Source of the DNA: Juglans regia
Taxonomy: Eukaryota > Streptophyta > Magnoliopsida > Fagales > Juglandaceae
Length of the DNA: 64,000 nt
NCBI RefSeq assembly: GCF_001411555.2
Contig: NC_049901.1
Coordinates: 39,650,964-39,714,963, forward strand
Reading direction: 5' to 3'
Each line of letters begins with the position of its first letter. Within the stretch, counting starts at the first letter, position 1. A program made the position numbers and the translations under genes. Below, piece by piece: positions 11,201-26,200 of this stretch. Under the pieces are notes generated by a model, which did no database searches, was not told where the DNA came from, and worked only from the letters and a program-made list of their open reading frames with translations.

Positions 11201-14200
11201 GTGTTGGCCCAAAAGGAGGACTTGGGGATCATGGTGATGCTGTATCTCGTCAACTCATTCTTACAAGGGTTTCACTTGTTGAGAGGCGCCCAGAGAACTA
11301 TGAAGTAAGCTGCGGAATTTAAGGGTTTTTTTTTTCAATTTTATATTTCAGGTTGTTGATATATGCCTGAATTAGAGAAACTACTCCATGCATTATTCCT
11401 GCCATATGTGAACGATAGACACATAGTCTTAGCCCTTGTTTGGGAACACAAACAATCTCTCATCTCATCTCAAAATTTCCTTCCTAAATATCACTCAAAC
11501 ACAAACACTTTTCAATTTCAAATATTCAACTTTTTCATCAAATTATTACCTAATTATTACAACTTTTCCAAACTTCCAAACAAAACACAAAAAACAATAC
11601 AGCTTATTCAAATTCCAAAACAAAAATTATATTAAAAAATTATATTTTAACAATATTTTAATTTTATAATATTTTTATTCAACTTTTTCTCTTTCATTTC
11701 CCAAAACTCAATAAAACATATTAACTCAAATAATTTCACCACTATTCACAAAATTCTCATATCTTATTCCCCAAGTATCTCTTACTGTAAATAGGCTTAG
11801 CATCATAGAATGGGGTCATGTTTTCAAATTTAATAAACATATTTATAAGCAAGTGATACTATTCACCTAGGTTTTAACATTTTTTCCCCCTAAATTCTTA
11901 GTAATTTTCATAAGCATGTTAAAGGAAGAAAATGTTATATTCTAGATGATCTGGAAGGCAATTATATGAGAAGACTATCTGGCGCTGCATTATAGATTTC
12001 TGTACAAATCTTACAATACAGAGAAGTAATAGAACATGTGAGGACATGGTAAGTACAGGCAAGTGAAAATAGGAATAAATTCTTTAGATTGAACATTCTG
12101 TAGTACTAGAAAGTCCCTTTGTGCGTACTATGGAGTTTGACCTGCATAATTTATAATGAATCAAGATAATCATTCGTTCCAGATAGTCACTATCTATTCT
12201 TCCACTTTGAGAGGGGCCGAGGACTGCAAAAGATGGTGTCAGAGTTTAATTTTCTTAAACGTCTTGTATCATTGGACAAAGGCCCATTATGGTGCTCCCC
12301 TTTCTATTTCTAACTTTCAGTACTTTATAGCAGCACTCTTCCCTTTTGTTTGTTGAGTGGATTTATGTATACTAACCGTGCATTGGGATGATATCTCTTT
12401 CCATGATTAATAAAATTAATCATCCTCATCGTGGAAAAAACCATTCTATAGGATTATTTTATTTAGTTTGGTGTGTTTTTGGTGGCATTATATCAAATGC
12501 TGAGAATCATCACTAGATGTGTGCAGGCTGTTAGTGTTCGTCCTTTATCTGCAGTAAGCTCTCTTGTTCGGTTTTCCGAGGAGCCCCAGATGTTTGCGAT
12601 TGAATTCAATGATGGATGTCCCATCCATGTAAGTTATCTTCAGTTCTTCTTTTGGTTCACTTAGGAGGTAATGTTTCTGAAGCATGTGGCATGGATTGTA
12701 GGTTTACGCAAGTACGTCTCGGGATAGCTTACTTGCTGCAGTTCGTGATGTTTTGCAATCAGAAGTAGGTAGATGTGCTCTCTCTTGGATGATGATAACA
12801 TTTGTTTGCCTGAATAGTTAGATTCTGTAACATAATGTGGTGTGGTTGATTCCACCAAGAAATTTTATTGGTAATACATAATCTAGACACTGATGTGGTG
12901 TGGTTGATCTCTGGGGTAAATTTTGCAGGGTCAGTGCCCAGTTCCTGTATTACCAAGGTTGACAATGCCTGGCCATCGTATTGATCCACCTTGTGGAAGA
13001 GTTCATTTACAATTTGGACAGCAACATCCTGGTGCTGATATGGAAGGTGCTTCCATGCATTTGAAACATTTGGCAGCAGCTGCAAAAGATGCTGTTGCTG
13101 AAGGTGGTTCTATTCCTGGATCTAGAGCTAAGTTATGGCGTAGAATAAGGGAGTTCAATGCATGTATAGCATATAGTGGAGTTCCTCCTAACATTGAAGT
13201 ACCTGAAGTGACCTTAATGGCCTTAATTACAATGCTTCCGGCTACTCCAAATTTTCCTCCAGAGTCTCCTCCCTTACCGGCCCCTTCACCTAAAGCAGCT
13301 GCAACAGTAATGGGTTTCATTGCATGTTTACGTAGATTACTGGCATCAAGAAGTGCAGCTTCACATGTGATGTCATTTCCAGCTGCTGTTGGAAGAATAA
13401 TGGGTTTACTCAGAAATGGTTCAGAGGGTATAGCCTTTGAAGCTGCAGGGCTTGTTGCAGTCCTTATTGGTGGTGGTCCTGGCGATTCGAATATGTTAAC
13501 AGATTCCAAAGGAGAGCAGCATGCTACAATTATGCACACCAAATCGGTACTGTTTGCTCAACATGGTTATGTTATTATTCTTGTCAATAGGCTGAAGCCA
13601 TTGTCTATATCGCCTTTATTGTCAATGGCTGTTGTTGAAGTTTTTGAAGCTATGATATGTGAACCACATGGCGAAACCACTCAATATACTGTTTTCGTTG
13701 AACTATTACGCCAAGTAGCTGGTTTGAAGCGTCGCTTGTTTGCTCTGTTTGGGCATCCTGCTGAAAGCGTCAGGGAAACAGTAGCTGTGATTATGCGAAC
13801 AATTGCAGAAGAAGACGCAATTGCAGCAGAGTCCATGCGTGATGCTGCTTTGCGCGATGGTGCTTTATTGAGGCATTTATTGCATGCGTTTTTCCTTCCT
13901 GCTGGTGAGAGGCGTGAGGTCAGTCGACAGCTCGTTGCCCTTTGGGCAGATTCCTATCAACCAGCTCTAGAATTATTGTCTAGAGTTTTGCCACCTGGGC
14001 TTGTTGCTTATTTGCACACATGTTCTGATGGAGTTCCATCTGAAGATGCCAGTCGGGAAGCATCATTGACCAGTAGAAGAAAGAAGCGTTTACTTCAACA
14101 GAGGAAAGGTCGTTCAGGAAGAGGATTTGCTCAAGAGCATTCCTCACCTTCAGTCAACAATTTTGAAGTCGGTGATTTGGCAAGACAGGCAGGTGGTGGT

Positions 14201-17200
14201 GCTTTTAAAGGGTCAGATGGCTACCAAAGATCTGCTCTAGAGCCAAATCTAGGGCAGACCACAACCATTCAGTCATCTGTTGCCCCAAGTGGTGATAACT
14301 TGACCGGTGAAGTGTTCTCTTCCAGAGTTGCACAAAATGATCATTCAGCTGTTTCAGCTGATGCTCCATCAACCAGTCTTCATGAGGCATCAGAACCAGG
14401 TGCTTCAAATCTGGTTGATTCTAATGCCAATATCGGTGGCTTGGAAGATACAGGCCTTCCAGCTCCTGCTCAGGTTGTTGTGGAAAACACCCCTGTGGGT
14501 TCTGGAAGGCTACTCTGTAATTGGCCTGAATTTTGGCGAGCTTTTAGTCTTGACCATAATCGCGCAGATTTGATCTGGAATGAGCGTACCAGGCAAGAGT
14601 TAAGGGAAGCTTTGCAGGCTGAGGTTCATAAACTAGATGTTGAGAAGGAGCGTACGGAAGATATCGTTCCAGGAGGTGCAACGGTAGAGATTATGACTGG
14701 CCAAGATACTGTGCCACAAATATCCTGGAACTACTCTGAGTTCTTAGTTAGTTATCCTAGCTTGTCCAAGGAAGTTTGTGTGGGCCAATACTATCTGCGT
14801 TTACTGCTTGAGAGTGGCAGCAGTGGTAGTGCACAGGATTTTCCACTGCGTGATCCAGTTGCTTTCTTTAGAGCGCTTTATCATCGGTTTTTATGTGATG
14901 CTGACATAGGCCTTACAGTAGATGGCGCTGTTCCCGATGAGATGGGTGCATCTGATGATTGGTGTAACATGGGAAGATTAGATGGTTTTGGTGGAGGGGG
15001 AGGTTCTTCTGTTAGAGAGCTTTGTGCAAGGGCAATGGCAATTGTATATGAACAGCATTATAAGACAATAGGTCCTTTTGAGGGCACTGCTCACATCACA
15101 GTTCTTTTGGATAGGACAGATGATAGAGCTTTAAGGCATCGCCTTCTTCTCCTTTTGAAGGTACATTCAGACTGAGTTCCGTCGATTTTTTATTTCATTG
15201 TTCTGCTGATATCTGAATTGCCTTAATGATACATTTCACCATGGTCTGTTGTGCATATTGGTGCAAGTGACATGTTCTCTTCTGTTTCTTTGCACTGAAG
15301 TTCTCCTTTTTTGTTGGTAAGTTATACACACGTACAGTGGGTTGTGAACACACGATCTTACCCTTCACTGCAGTTTTATAGAGGAGTGTAACAGTGAATT
15401 CATTTTTATAGTATTTACTGTTCCTAAAATCCTTCAGAGAACCAACCTTATAATGGAATGGGCTCAAGATCTAGGCTAAGCCTGAATTGAAGTTTGCATA
15501 TTTCATTGTGGTTATATTTTGGATAGTAACAAATTTTCAACAATATATATGTGCAGGCTTTGATGAAGGTTCTATCGAATGTGGAGGCTTGTGTTTTGGT
15601 TGGAGGGTGTGTTTTGTCTGTGGATCTGCTGACAGCGGTTCACGAGGCTTCGGAAAGGACTTCTATCCCTTTGCAGTCAAATTTGATTGCAGCTACAGCT
15701 TTCATGGAACCACTTAAGGAATGGTTGTTTATTGACAAGGATGGTGCAGAAGTTGGACCTGTGGAGAAGGATGCTATCAGGAGGTTCTGGTCCAAGAAAG
15801 CAATTGATTGGACAACAAGGTGCTGGGCTTCTGGGATGCTTGACTGGAAGAGATTGCGTGATATTCGGGAACTTCGCTGGGCGCTATCTATTCGGGTTCC
15901 AGTTCTCACTTCTAATCAGGTACTGTAATATGGTTGTTATCGGATTTGACATTTTGGAAAAATCCCCCTTAAAATTGCTTGAATACACTAGTAGTTCTAT
16001 CTGTTTTGTTCTTGGTTGCTTATTTTATCTAGTAATGCTGGTTTATCTATTGGTCAATCGAAATTTATTTGTTATTTAATGTTCAACTTTGACATATGCT
16101 TTCCATTCCTTTATGCGATTTGATTACTGTTGGTTTTTTGAGACCTAGTAATGCAATATGTTTGCAGAATCATACATGTTGGATATTTCCAATTTCTAGC
16201 TCCAGAAGTGTTTTTCTAGCTCTAATTCTAACTTGAAAATAATATGTCTGTCACTTTTGCCTTTTCTTGTTTTATTTCCTCGATACTTTCCAATAGATGT
16301 TACTTGTTTTCAGGTAGGGGAGGCAGCATTGTTCATTTTACAGAGCATGGTATCTGCTCATTCAGATCTAGATGATGCTGGAGAGATAGTAACACCAACT
16401 CCTAGAGTAAAACGGATCTTGTCAAGTCCACGTTGCCTTCCACATATTGCACAGGTGAATTTTGCAGCTGTATTGAATGAACTTAGACGTTTCTTCTTTG
16501 ATACACTAATGTCGTGGGTAATTTCTATTGATTTCAACGGACTCAGCTTTCATGTTTTTGTTGTATCTATTTCTAGTTCTTGACTAGGTCTGTTATCTCA
16601 TATATGTCATGTGTACTTGGGCTATGCCTATTTTCATTTCTATTGATAAAATTTCTTTTACCTATCCAAAAAAAAATTGAAGCTGAATTTTGATTGTCAA
16701 TGCTAAACGAGTCCTAGTGGTAATCTGATGGTTAGTCCAGACATGGAATATGTATGTGTGGGTGTGGGTGTGGGTGAGTGCACGCACATGAGATGTAAGG
16801 CTATATTTCTAACCTATTTGATCTTGTGAGGACATTTGTATAGAACTTTCCTTTTAATCTGAAAACATGGATGTTGAAAAGTACCTATTATCTTCAATTT
16901 TGTTTGCCAAATAAATTTAGGCTATGCTGTCCGGGGAACCGTGTATTGTAGAGGGTGCTGCTGCATTGCTGAAGGCTGTTGTCACCAGAAATCCCAAGGC
17001 CATGATTCGTCTATACAGCACGGGCACATTTTATTTTGCCTTGGCATACCCTGGATCTAATCTCCTTTCAATTGCTCAACTCTTCTCGGTGACTCATGTC
17101 CATCAAGCATTTCATGGTGGGGAAGAAGCTGCTCTTTCCTCTTCATTGCCTCTGGCAAAACGGAGTGTATTGGGTGGACTTCTTCCTGAATCCTTGCTTT

Positions 17201-20200
17201 ATGTACTGGAGCGTAGTGGTCCAGCTGCATTTGCTGCAGCAATGGTTTCTGATTCTGATACGCCTGAGATTATATGGACCCATAAAATGCGAGCAGAATA
17301 TCTGATACGTCAGGTATAGCAAGACCTCTAGCAAGGCCTATGCATTATTTGTTTCACTTCACTAGAGGATGGTTATCTATAAACTACAACTGAATCTGTG
17401 CCTCTTTCCTACCCCCCAGGTTTTGCAGCATCTTGGAGATTTTCCCCAGAAATTGTCACAGCATTGTCACTCCTTATATGAGTATGCGCCTATGCCACCA
17501 GTGACATACCCAGAGCTAAGAGATGAAATGTGGTGTCATCGTTATTACCTTCGGAATTTGTGTGATGAGATCCGGTTTCCAAAATGGCCCATTGTTGAGC
17601 ATGTTGAATTTCTACAGTCATTACTGGTAATGTGGCGTGAAGAGTTGACACGAAGACCCATGGATCTTTCTGAAGAAGAAGCTTGCAGAATTTTAGAGAT
17701 AACCCCAGAAGATGTGTCGAGTGATGATGTCAATAAAACTAGTTTTGAGTTGGGTGAGGAGATATCTAGCATATCCAAGCAGGTTGAGAACATTGATGAA
17801 GAAAAACTCAAGCGACAATATAGGAAACTTGCAATGAAATACCATCCAGACAAAAATCCTGAAGGTCGGGAGAAGTTTCTTGCTGTACAGAAAGCTTATG
17901 AGCGCCTGCAGGTAGACACTGTCCTCCAGATTAAGTATATCCATCTGAAAAATGCTTAATCATGAGAATATCCAGAATCCTCTTGCGCTGAAATCTATAT
18001 AATTTCAATGGTATTTCCATGATATGGGTATAACTACTTAAAATCTGTGTATTGTATATAATTTCACTTCATACTTCCTTCCGAGTCTGTCTCGAAATAT
18101 TAAATTTCTAACAAGTTTGGCCATTTATGAAGCTTTTGCATCTCTTAAGGTCCACTGTCCAAGGCTCATGTATGCTGTTAAGTGGATATATTCTAGGATT
18201 AAAGATGCAATGTGATAAAGATTCTGCTTTTCTGTAGAGTTTTTAGAATATAATATGCACATATACCATCTTGCGTACTTGGGCTATGCCTATCATCATT
18301 AATACAATCATTTACTTATAAAAAAAAAAGAATAGAATATGCACATTTTTAAAAAACAATTTCATGTAGAAAGATATGAATATAAATTTCCTCAGAGCAG
18401 CTTAAGATTGGGAGGTGGAAGTTTTAGTGAAATTTTGAACTTGTATTCCACTAGCTTTAGAAGAGGTGGTGAAGGCAATTTTTTTTTGGCCTTGTATGAA
18501 AAAGGGATATTCAGTGTTCGTTCTTTTTATATTATCCTTACTCCTAAATCAACAATCCATTTCCATGGAAGAGCATTTGGTGGACAAAGGTTCATTTGAG
18601 AGTTGCATTCTTTGGTTGGACATCCTCTCTAGGAAAGATTCTCACTATAGATAATTTAAGAAGTGACATTGTCATGATTCATTGGTGTTGCATGCGTAAG
18701 AGAAGCGTTGATCATCTTTTACTTCATTGTGAGATTGCAAGTACTCTGTAGATTAACTTCTTCAATCATTGGATTTGCTTGGGTCATGCCCAAAAGAATT
18801 GTGGATCTTTTTTATTTCTCGAAAGGGAAAGTGGCAATCTGCAGATCATTGTAGTGTGGAAGGTGGTTCCTGCTTGCCTCATTTGGTGTATTTGGAAGGA
18901 AATGAACGGCAAATTTTTTTAGGACCTTGAATGAACATTGTAGAAACTAAAACTTTTTTTTATCAATACCCTTCTCATGTGGACTGTTTCCATAGGCTTT
19001 AATGGGCTAAATTTGCATGATTTTTCTTGATCTTTTTGTTTGTTATAATTAGGTGCTTCTCTTGTATACTTTCTGAGTACTCAGGTGCACCTTTCTTGCT
19101 TTTTAATAAAGATTATTATTACTTGTTAAAAAAAGAAAGATATGAATTATCCTTGTTCAGTTTTATCCCAAAACAATTCAACATTTTCAAATCCCAAAAC
19201 AATAATAATATTAAAAAATAATATTCTAACAATATTTTATTCAACTTTCAATTTTCATCTCAACTCATCTCATCTCATTTCAACTCACTATCTAAACCTA
19301 ACGTAACTCTTCCCTCAATATGACTTTTCTGCAGGCCACCATGCAAGGCTTGCAAGGTCCTCAGCCTTGGAGGTTGTTACTTTTATTGAAAGGACAGTGT
19401 ATCTTATACCGGCGATATGGGGATGTACTAGAGCCATTTAAATATGCTGGCTATCCCATGTTACTCAATGCAGTTACTGTGGACAAAGATGATAACAACT
19501 TTCTTTCCTCTGACAGAGCACCCCTGCTTGTTGCCGCATCAGAGCTTACTTGGCTGACGTAAATCCCCTTATGCCAATATCTCCTTGGTTGATTTTATTT
19601 TTTTGTAACAAGTGAGTTTTGACACCGCCATGATTGATTTAATTCTCATGATTGTCCCATGTTTAGGTGTGCATCTTCTTCTTTGAATGGTGAAGAACTT
19701 GTGAGGGATGGAGGGATACAACTTCTTGCAACTCTTCTTTCTCGTTGCATGTGTGTTGTTCAGCCAACTACTCCTGCAAGTGAACCATCTGCGATTATTG
19801 TTACGAATGTGATGCGAACCTTTTCTGTTTTGAGTCAATTTGAGAGTGCCAGAGTTGAGATGCTTGAACTTTCTGGACTAGTTGAGGACATTGTACACTG
19901 TACTGAACTTGAGCTTGTACCAGAGGCAGTTGATGCTGCCCTCCAGACAATTGCCCATGTTTCCGTGTCCTCAGACTTGCAGAATGCTTTATTAAGGGCT
20001 GGTGTTTTATGGTAAGTTAGCTTATTATTGTATTGGTTTAATATGTATGCACCATGCATACTTCTTAGTCACCCCCTCAACTTTTTTACTAAATTAATTG
20101 CCAATATCAAGATCAGGTGTATCTTCTTACAAATCCCCCCCGCCCCCCAAAAAAACTATAAGCATGCCCATTCTTTCTTTTTATTTCTTGATGTTTGTAA

Positions 20201-23200
20201 AATTAATGCTGTACATTCTGAAAATTTTTCTTTTTGTGTTATTCAGCATATGAGATTTTTATTATTGAAAAATTGTTACCCTGCAATTGGCTCGTTTTAG
20301 GTACCTTTTGCCACTGCTGCTTCAGTATGATTCAACTGCTGAAGAATCTGATATGACAGAGTCACATGGGGTTGGCGCTAGCGTTCAGATTGCAAAAAAT
20401 TTGCATGCTGTTCGAGCATCCCAGGCCCTATCAAGGCTTAGCGGGTCATGTACTGATGAGAATTCAACACCTTACAATCAAAAAGCAGCCGATGCTCTCA
20501 GAGCCTTGCTAACTCCAAAACTTGCTAGTATGTTGAAAGGCCAAGTGCCTAGAGACCTATTATCCAGATTAAACACAAACTTGGAGTCTCCAGAGGTAAA
20601 TCCTATGATTTTTTGCCTGTCATGTGGAAGAAATATTTCAAGTGTTCATATTTCCAGGGATGAAGATCAAATTCTGTTGGATGATTTTGAATATGCATAT
20701 ATGTTGTTAAAAGTTTAGTTTACTGATTGCAATTTGTTTGGGTGCGCAATAACTTGGTGATATAAGCTATCTAGAATTCAAATTAGTGTAATCAGCAAAT
20801 TTTGTTTTTTGTTTTTTATTAAGTAAAGACACAAAGGAATCATGCTCCAAACTGCAGCCACCTGGGGATTACCTTGAAGACCATTATAGCAAGCTAGGAG
20901 ATCCACCACCCTCCAAGGCATCACCCATGCAATTCCCAATCTACTAAAAACCTCATCCCAAAGTGCCCTAGCCACCTCGCAATGCAATAACAAGTGATTC
21001 ACAGATTCCCATTCTTTTTACACATGTAGCACCAATCCATGACAATGAAACCACGCTTTCTCAAATTGTCCATAGTCAAGATTTTCTCAAGAGATGCAAG
21101 TCCAAATGAAGAAAGCAACTGGAAGGCGCCCTACTCTTCCAAATACACTTCCAAGGAAAAGAAGTATGACTCTGAGATGGCAAAACCTTATAAAAAGATC
21201 GAACAGTGAACTTCTTGCTCCCATTAGGCCACCAAAGCAGCCTATCCACCACAGAATGACCAATACTCACAGCATATAATGAACTGAAATTTTAGAAAAA
21301 GTATCAATTTCCCAATCATGGGCTGCTCTAGTAAAACGAACATTCTACTGAAAAAAGAACCATTGGTGGTGACCAGAAGGTCCAACACTGAGGCCTCCTG
21401 ATCAGAAGATATGCGAAAAAGGGAAGGGAACATCGTCTTGAGAGCAAGGTCACCACACCATATGTCATTCCAGAAACTCATCCTGGATCCCTCTCTAACT
21501 TCAAAACAGATATGTCTAGAAAAAACCTCCCAGCCATTCTAAATGTTATTACCCCTCGCCTCCTTAGAACACCAACCTCCCCCCCCCCAAACAAAAAAAA
21601 AAGCACTTCTAAATTTGAGGTCAATAACCTCCCTCCAAAGAGAATCCCATTTCGGGTGGTATATCCACAACCATTTCCCAAGAAGTGCTTTATTAAAAAT
21701 CCTCAAATTACAGATCCCCAAACCTCAGTAAGAAATTCGAGAGCAAATTTTATTCCAACTAACCAGAGGGATCTTGGTCTCCTCCCTAACACCACCCCAC
21801 AAGAAAGCTTGAAATAACTTCTCAATCTGCTAGACCACCCACCCCACAGGCAAGGGAAACAAAGATAGAAAATAAGTGGGGAGACTAGAGAGCGTACTCT
21901 TGATTAAAGTGAGTCTCCCCCCTTTGGACAAATACATCCTTTTCCACCCTACCAACCTTCTCTCAATCTTCTCAACAATCCCATCCCAACTGGATTTAGC
22001 CTTAAATTGTGCTCCTAAGGGAAGACCCAAATATTTCTTAGGCAAAGAAGCGACCTTACACCCCAAAAAACTAGCCAAGCTTATTGCTCACAACCTCCAC
22101 CAGCACTGCTTAACAAATTGATGGCTGATTAATGTTTTAATGTGGAGAAACCATCAATGAGCATTCATAGATGGTGCGATATCGAAGACTTTGAGTCTGT
22201 ATCCCTAAGGTCTTGTACTTGTTCAAAAAATAAAAGTACACCTAAGGTCTTGCATTTTATTAATGTTAATTTTTCTATTTCCTTTGGTGGATTCTTTTGC
22301 AGGCACAATTGCATATTTTACATTGAATTATTGTCTTAGTTTCTAAATATTAAATTCTGCATGCTGAGACACAAGTCAGTGACTATATTAACAATATTTA
22401 GAAGGTTCCTAGATCATTTATAAGTCCCATGGTGTGGCATGTGGAATGTTTTGTATTTCTTATGGTCAAAACCAGTCATGTCAATCTAGGCTACCCTCAA
22501 TATTATAATTCTTTTATTCTTAATCATTAACTTTCTGGAAGGCCAAAAGATTGGCCTGAAGATTAGGGGTGATCATGCTGCTGATGAACCTGACTGAACT
22601 TTTTTGACAAGTGAAACTGACCAAACTGACCGACCATGATCAGTTTCCAACAGTCTGGTGATGCAACGTGGTTTTGGTTTCACCGAAATCAATGCTATCA
22701 TGTTTGGTTTTTAAGCCTAAAATCTCCTGCGTACCGAACTGATCAACCAAATGGCCCATAAAAACTGACAAAACCAATCATACTTGCAGCATACTGATTG
22801 ATCTAGGTCAATTTCAGATGGTCCTTGTAGAGCGATCTGCTGATGAGTCTTGATCTATTACATGCTGTCAAAAACCGAAAAAGGAAAACATCTGTGCTTA
22901 CCCTGCCTTTAGTCCCAATTAGTTTTGGAGTATCCCATGGTGGCTACTCCAATCAATCTCCATCATGTTTTCTTTATTTGCCAATCTCAATCGATTAACT
23001 GAACCTTGTTTTGTTTATATCCATTTATACTTGTTGATATCTAGGCAAAAATTGAGAAAATCAACCAACCATGCCAACAAATTCCCGACATTGGATTAGT
23101 CAACCTCAGGGGATTTGGTTGGTCACTTTCAAAATCTAAAGGGTATGTTCAGTGATTGGAACTTCCTCAAATCGTTCAAATAACTAATGATCGCCTCTTT

Positions 23201-26200
23201 TAGAGATAATAGCTTTAATAATTTTTTCTCCTATCAAAATAATAATTTTATCTGGCTAGTTTTCCTTCTAATTTTTTTTTTTTCAAATATGACTTTTTTT
23301 GTTTAGCTTCCTGCCCAGGCCCTTAGATTGTGTTATCAGTCATGGGATTTAATAAGATGATTCTGTAAATAATTGCTGTTCTATATTTGGGGAATAGAAA
23401 ATGATATGGCATGTATCTGAAGCTCTATCTGCATACAGAGTTATTGATCATATGGCATGCATCTCATTAGCCATCGTCTCTGGGCACTTGGGTTGCAAGA
23501 GTGATTGTTAATCTTATTTTGATTTTATTATTCCTTATACTAGCTGCTTGTGGTTTTAGATTATCTGGAACTCTTTGACCCGAGCAGAACTATTGAAATT
23601 TGTGGACCAGCAACGTGCAAGCCAGGGTCCTGATGGTTCATATGAGCTAAAAGATTCACAGGTCTTTGTGTATAAGGCACTGTCAAAAGAGCTCTTTGTA
23701 GGCAATGTTTACTTGAGGGTCTACAATGATCAGCCTGACTTTGAGATCAGTGAACCAGAAGCTTTTTGTGTTGCTCTTGTTGATTTTATAGCACATTTAG
23801 TGCATTCTAGGTGTGCAACAGATTCAGATGTTCAAAACGAAGTTAGTGTCAGTGGCTCATCCCTCGAGGCATCTGAGCCTCAAAATGATATGGTTCATGG
23901 ATCAGTTAATGATCAGCATGTAACATATGAGAACCAAAGTGATTCGGCATCTGGATCACTTAATGAACAGCAGATTTCTGATGATTCTTTGACAGTATCA
24001 GATGGACAAGTGGCAAACAGTGAAAAACTTGAACTGGTTAAGAACCTTCAATCTGGATTGACCTCACTTAAGGTACATTTCTCGCTTGTTATATTAACTT
24101 ACTACTTGTCCAATGTGTCTAATACATTTTTGTACTTGCAGAACTTACTGACAAGCAATCCAAGTTTGGCATCAATATTTTCTACTAAAGACAAGCTGTT
24201 GCCTCTTTTTGAATGCTTTTCTGTGCCTGTTGCATCAGAAAGCAACATTCATCAACTTTGCCTGAATGTACTGTCACTCTTGACTGCATATGCTCCTTGC
24301 TTGGAGGCAATGGTTGCAGATGGATCCAGTCTTCTCCTTTTAGTACAAATGCTTCACTCTACTCCAAATTGTCGAGAAGGGGTTCTTCATGTTCTTTATG
24401 CATTGGCAAGCACAGCGGAACTTGCTTGGGCTGCAGCCAAGCATGGTGGAGTAGTGTACATTCTCGAACTTCTGTTGCCCTTGCAGGGTAATGAACCTCT
24501 TTTTTCGTTCTCTTCTTTAATTTATTTAAAATATATCTTATTAATAAGAAAAACTATTATGTGCAGAAGAAATTCCCTTGCAGCAAAGAGCAGCAGCGGC
24601 TTCATTGTTGGGGAAACTTGTTGGGCAGCCTATGCATGGGCCTAGAGTTGCAATAACGCTGGCAAGATTTCTTCCAGATGGTATGGTATCGATTATTAGG
24701 GATGGTCCTGGTGAGGCTGTTGTAGCTTCCCTTGAACAGACTACAGAGACACCCGAACTTGTCTGGACACCAGCAATGGCAGCTTCTTTGTCTGCTCAAA
24801 TTGCAACTATGGCATCAGATCTTTATCGTGAACAGATAAAAGGTCGCATAGTTGATTGGGATGTACCTGAGAAGGCATCTGGGCAGCAGGAAATGAGAGA
24901 TGAGCCACAGGTATCACTTGATATTGCTATTTTTAGCCTTATACATAATTATAATGTTCACTGAACTAAAAGCTTCATGATCATGCAGGTTGGTGGAATA
25001 TATGTCAGGCTGTTCTTAAAAGATCCAAAATTTCCCCTCAGAAATCCAAAGAGATTCTTGGAAGGACTACTGGATCAGTATTTGTCGTCCATTGCTGCCA
25101 CACATTATGACGCCCAACCTTTTGACCCTGAACTTCCGTTGCTTCTGTCTGCTGCTTTGGTTTCCTTATTGCGGGTGCACCCTGCACTTGCAGATCATGT
25201 TGGATATCTTGGATATGTGCCCAAACTTGTGGCGGCTGTAGCCTATGAGGGAAGACGAGAAACAATGGCATCAGAGGAGGTTAATAATGGCGTCTATGCT
25301 GATAGAGGCTATGAACCTGACGATGGATTGACACAACCCACACAAACTCCACAAGAACGTGTGCGTCTTAGTTGTTTACGTGTGCTGCATCAGCTTGCCG
25401 CTAGCACTACTTGTGCTGAAGCAATGGCAGCAACTAGTGTAGGGACTCCTCAGGTATGTGCTAAACAATCCATTTCTCTATCATTAAAATTGGTGTCTTG
25501 TGGATTCTGTTAATTTCGTCACATATAACAAACGTGTCCATTTACTTGGAAGGGATAGGCATATGATTAAGTTTGTGAAAGGGCACTGGTGAAGTGCTGT
25601 TTTTTTATGTTGAAATGATATCAAAATGCTATCCACATCCTTCTGTTCTTCTTAATAGTATACCATTACAAACTGTATAAAATTTTATGATTGTTGACTT
25701 AAGGCAGAAAATCTGCTTCAAGATCTTTTAAAAATTGACCTTGCTTTAATAGGAAATTTTTATTTTATCTGTCTTTATTGTTCTGAGAATCGGAAGGATA
25801 CAGTTTTGCTTAGGTTTTATCAGATTGGCAAGTTTCCAATTTCCGGACACTTGCTGTTATATTGGATAATAATTTATTCTTTGTTTTACTCGTTTAAAAA
25901 AATTCTATAATTTCTTCTTTGTTTTACTCTTTTTAAAAAAATCTATGTTTAATTTTATTGATGTTGTGACAGGAAGGGGGGAGGAGGAGGGGTAGGGTCT
26001 TTTTTATGCTGAAGGGTTGTCTACATTAGAGATTATAATAGTCATGAATCCTTGCATTGTTCGTCATATATTCTGCTATGCTTTGTGGCTTAATCTGTAT
26101 CCCTTGCTTGCTCCTGTCAACCTTGTTTTCAGGTTGTTCCACTTCTAATGAAAGCCATAGGGTGGCAAAGTGGAAGCATATTAGCTCTCGAGACACTAAA

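Noticed and set aside
13003..13542. 179-codon minus-strand ORF
   Set aside because: Shadow of the large GRV2 exon 7, whose plus-strand frame is clearly the conserved protein.
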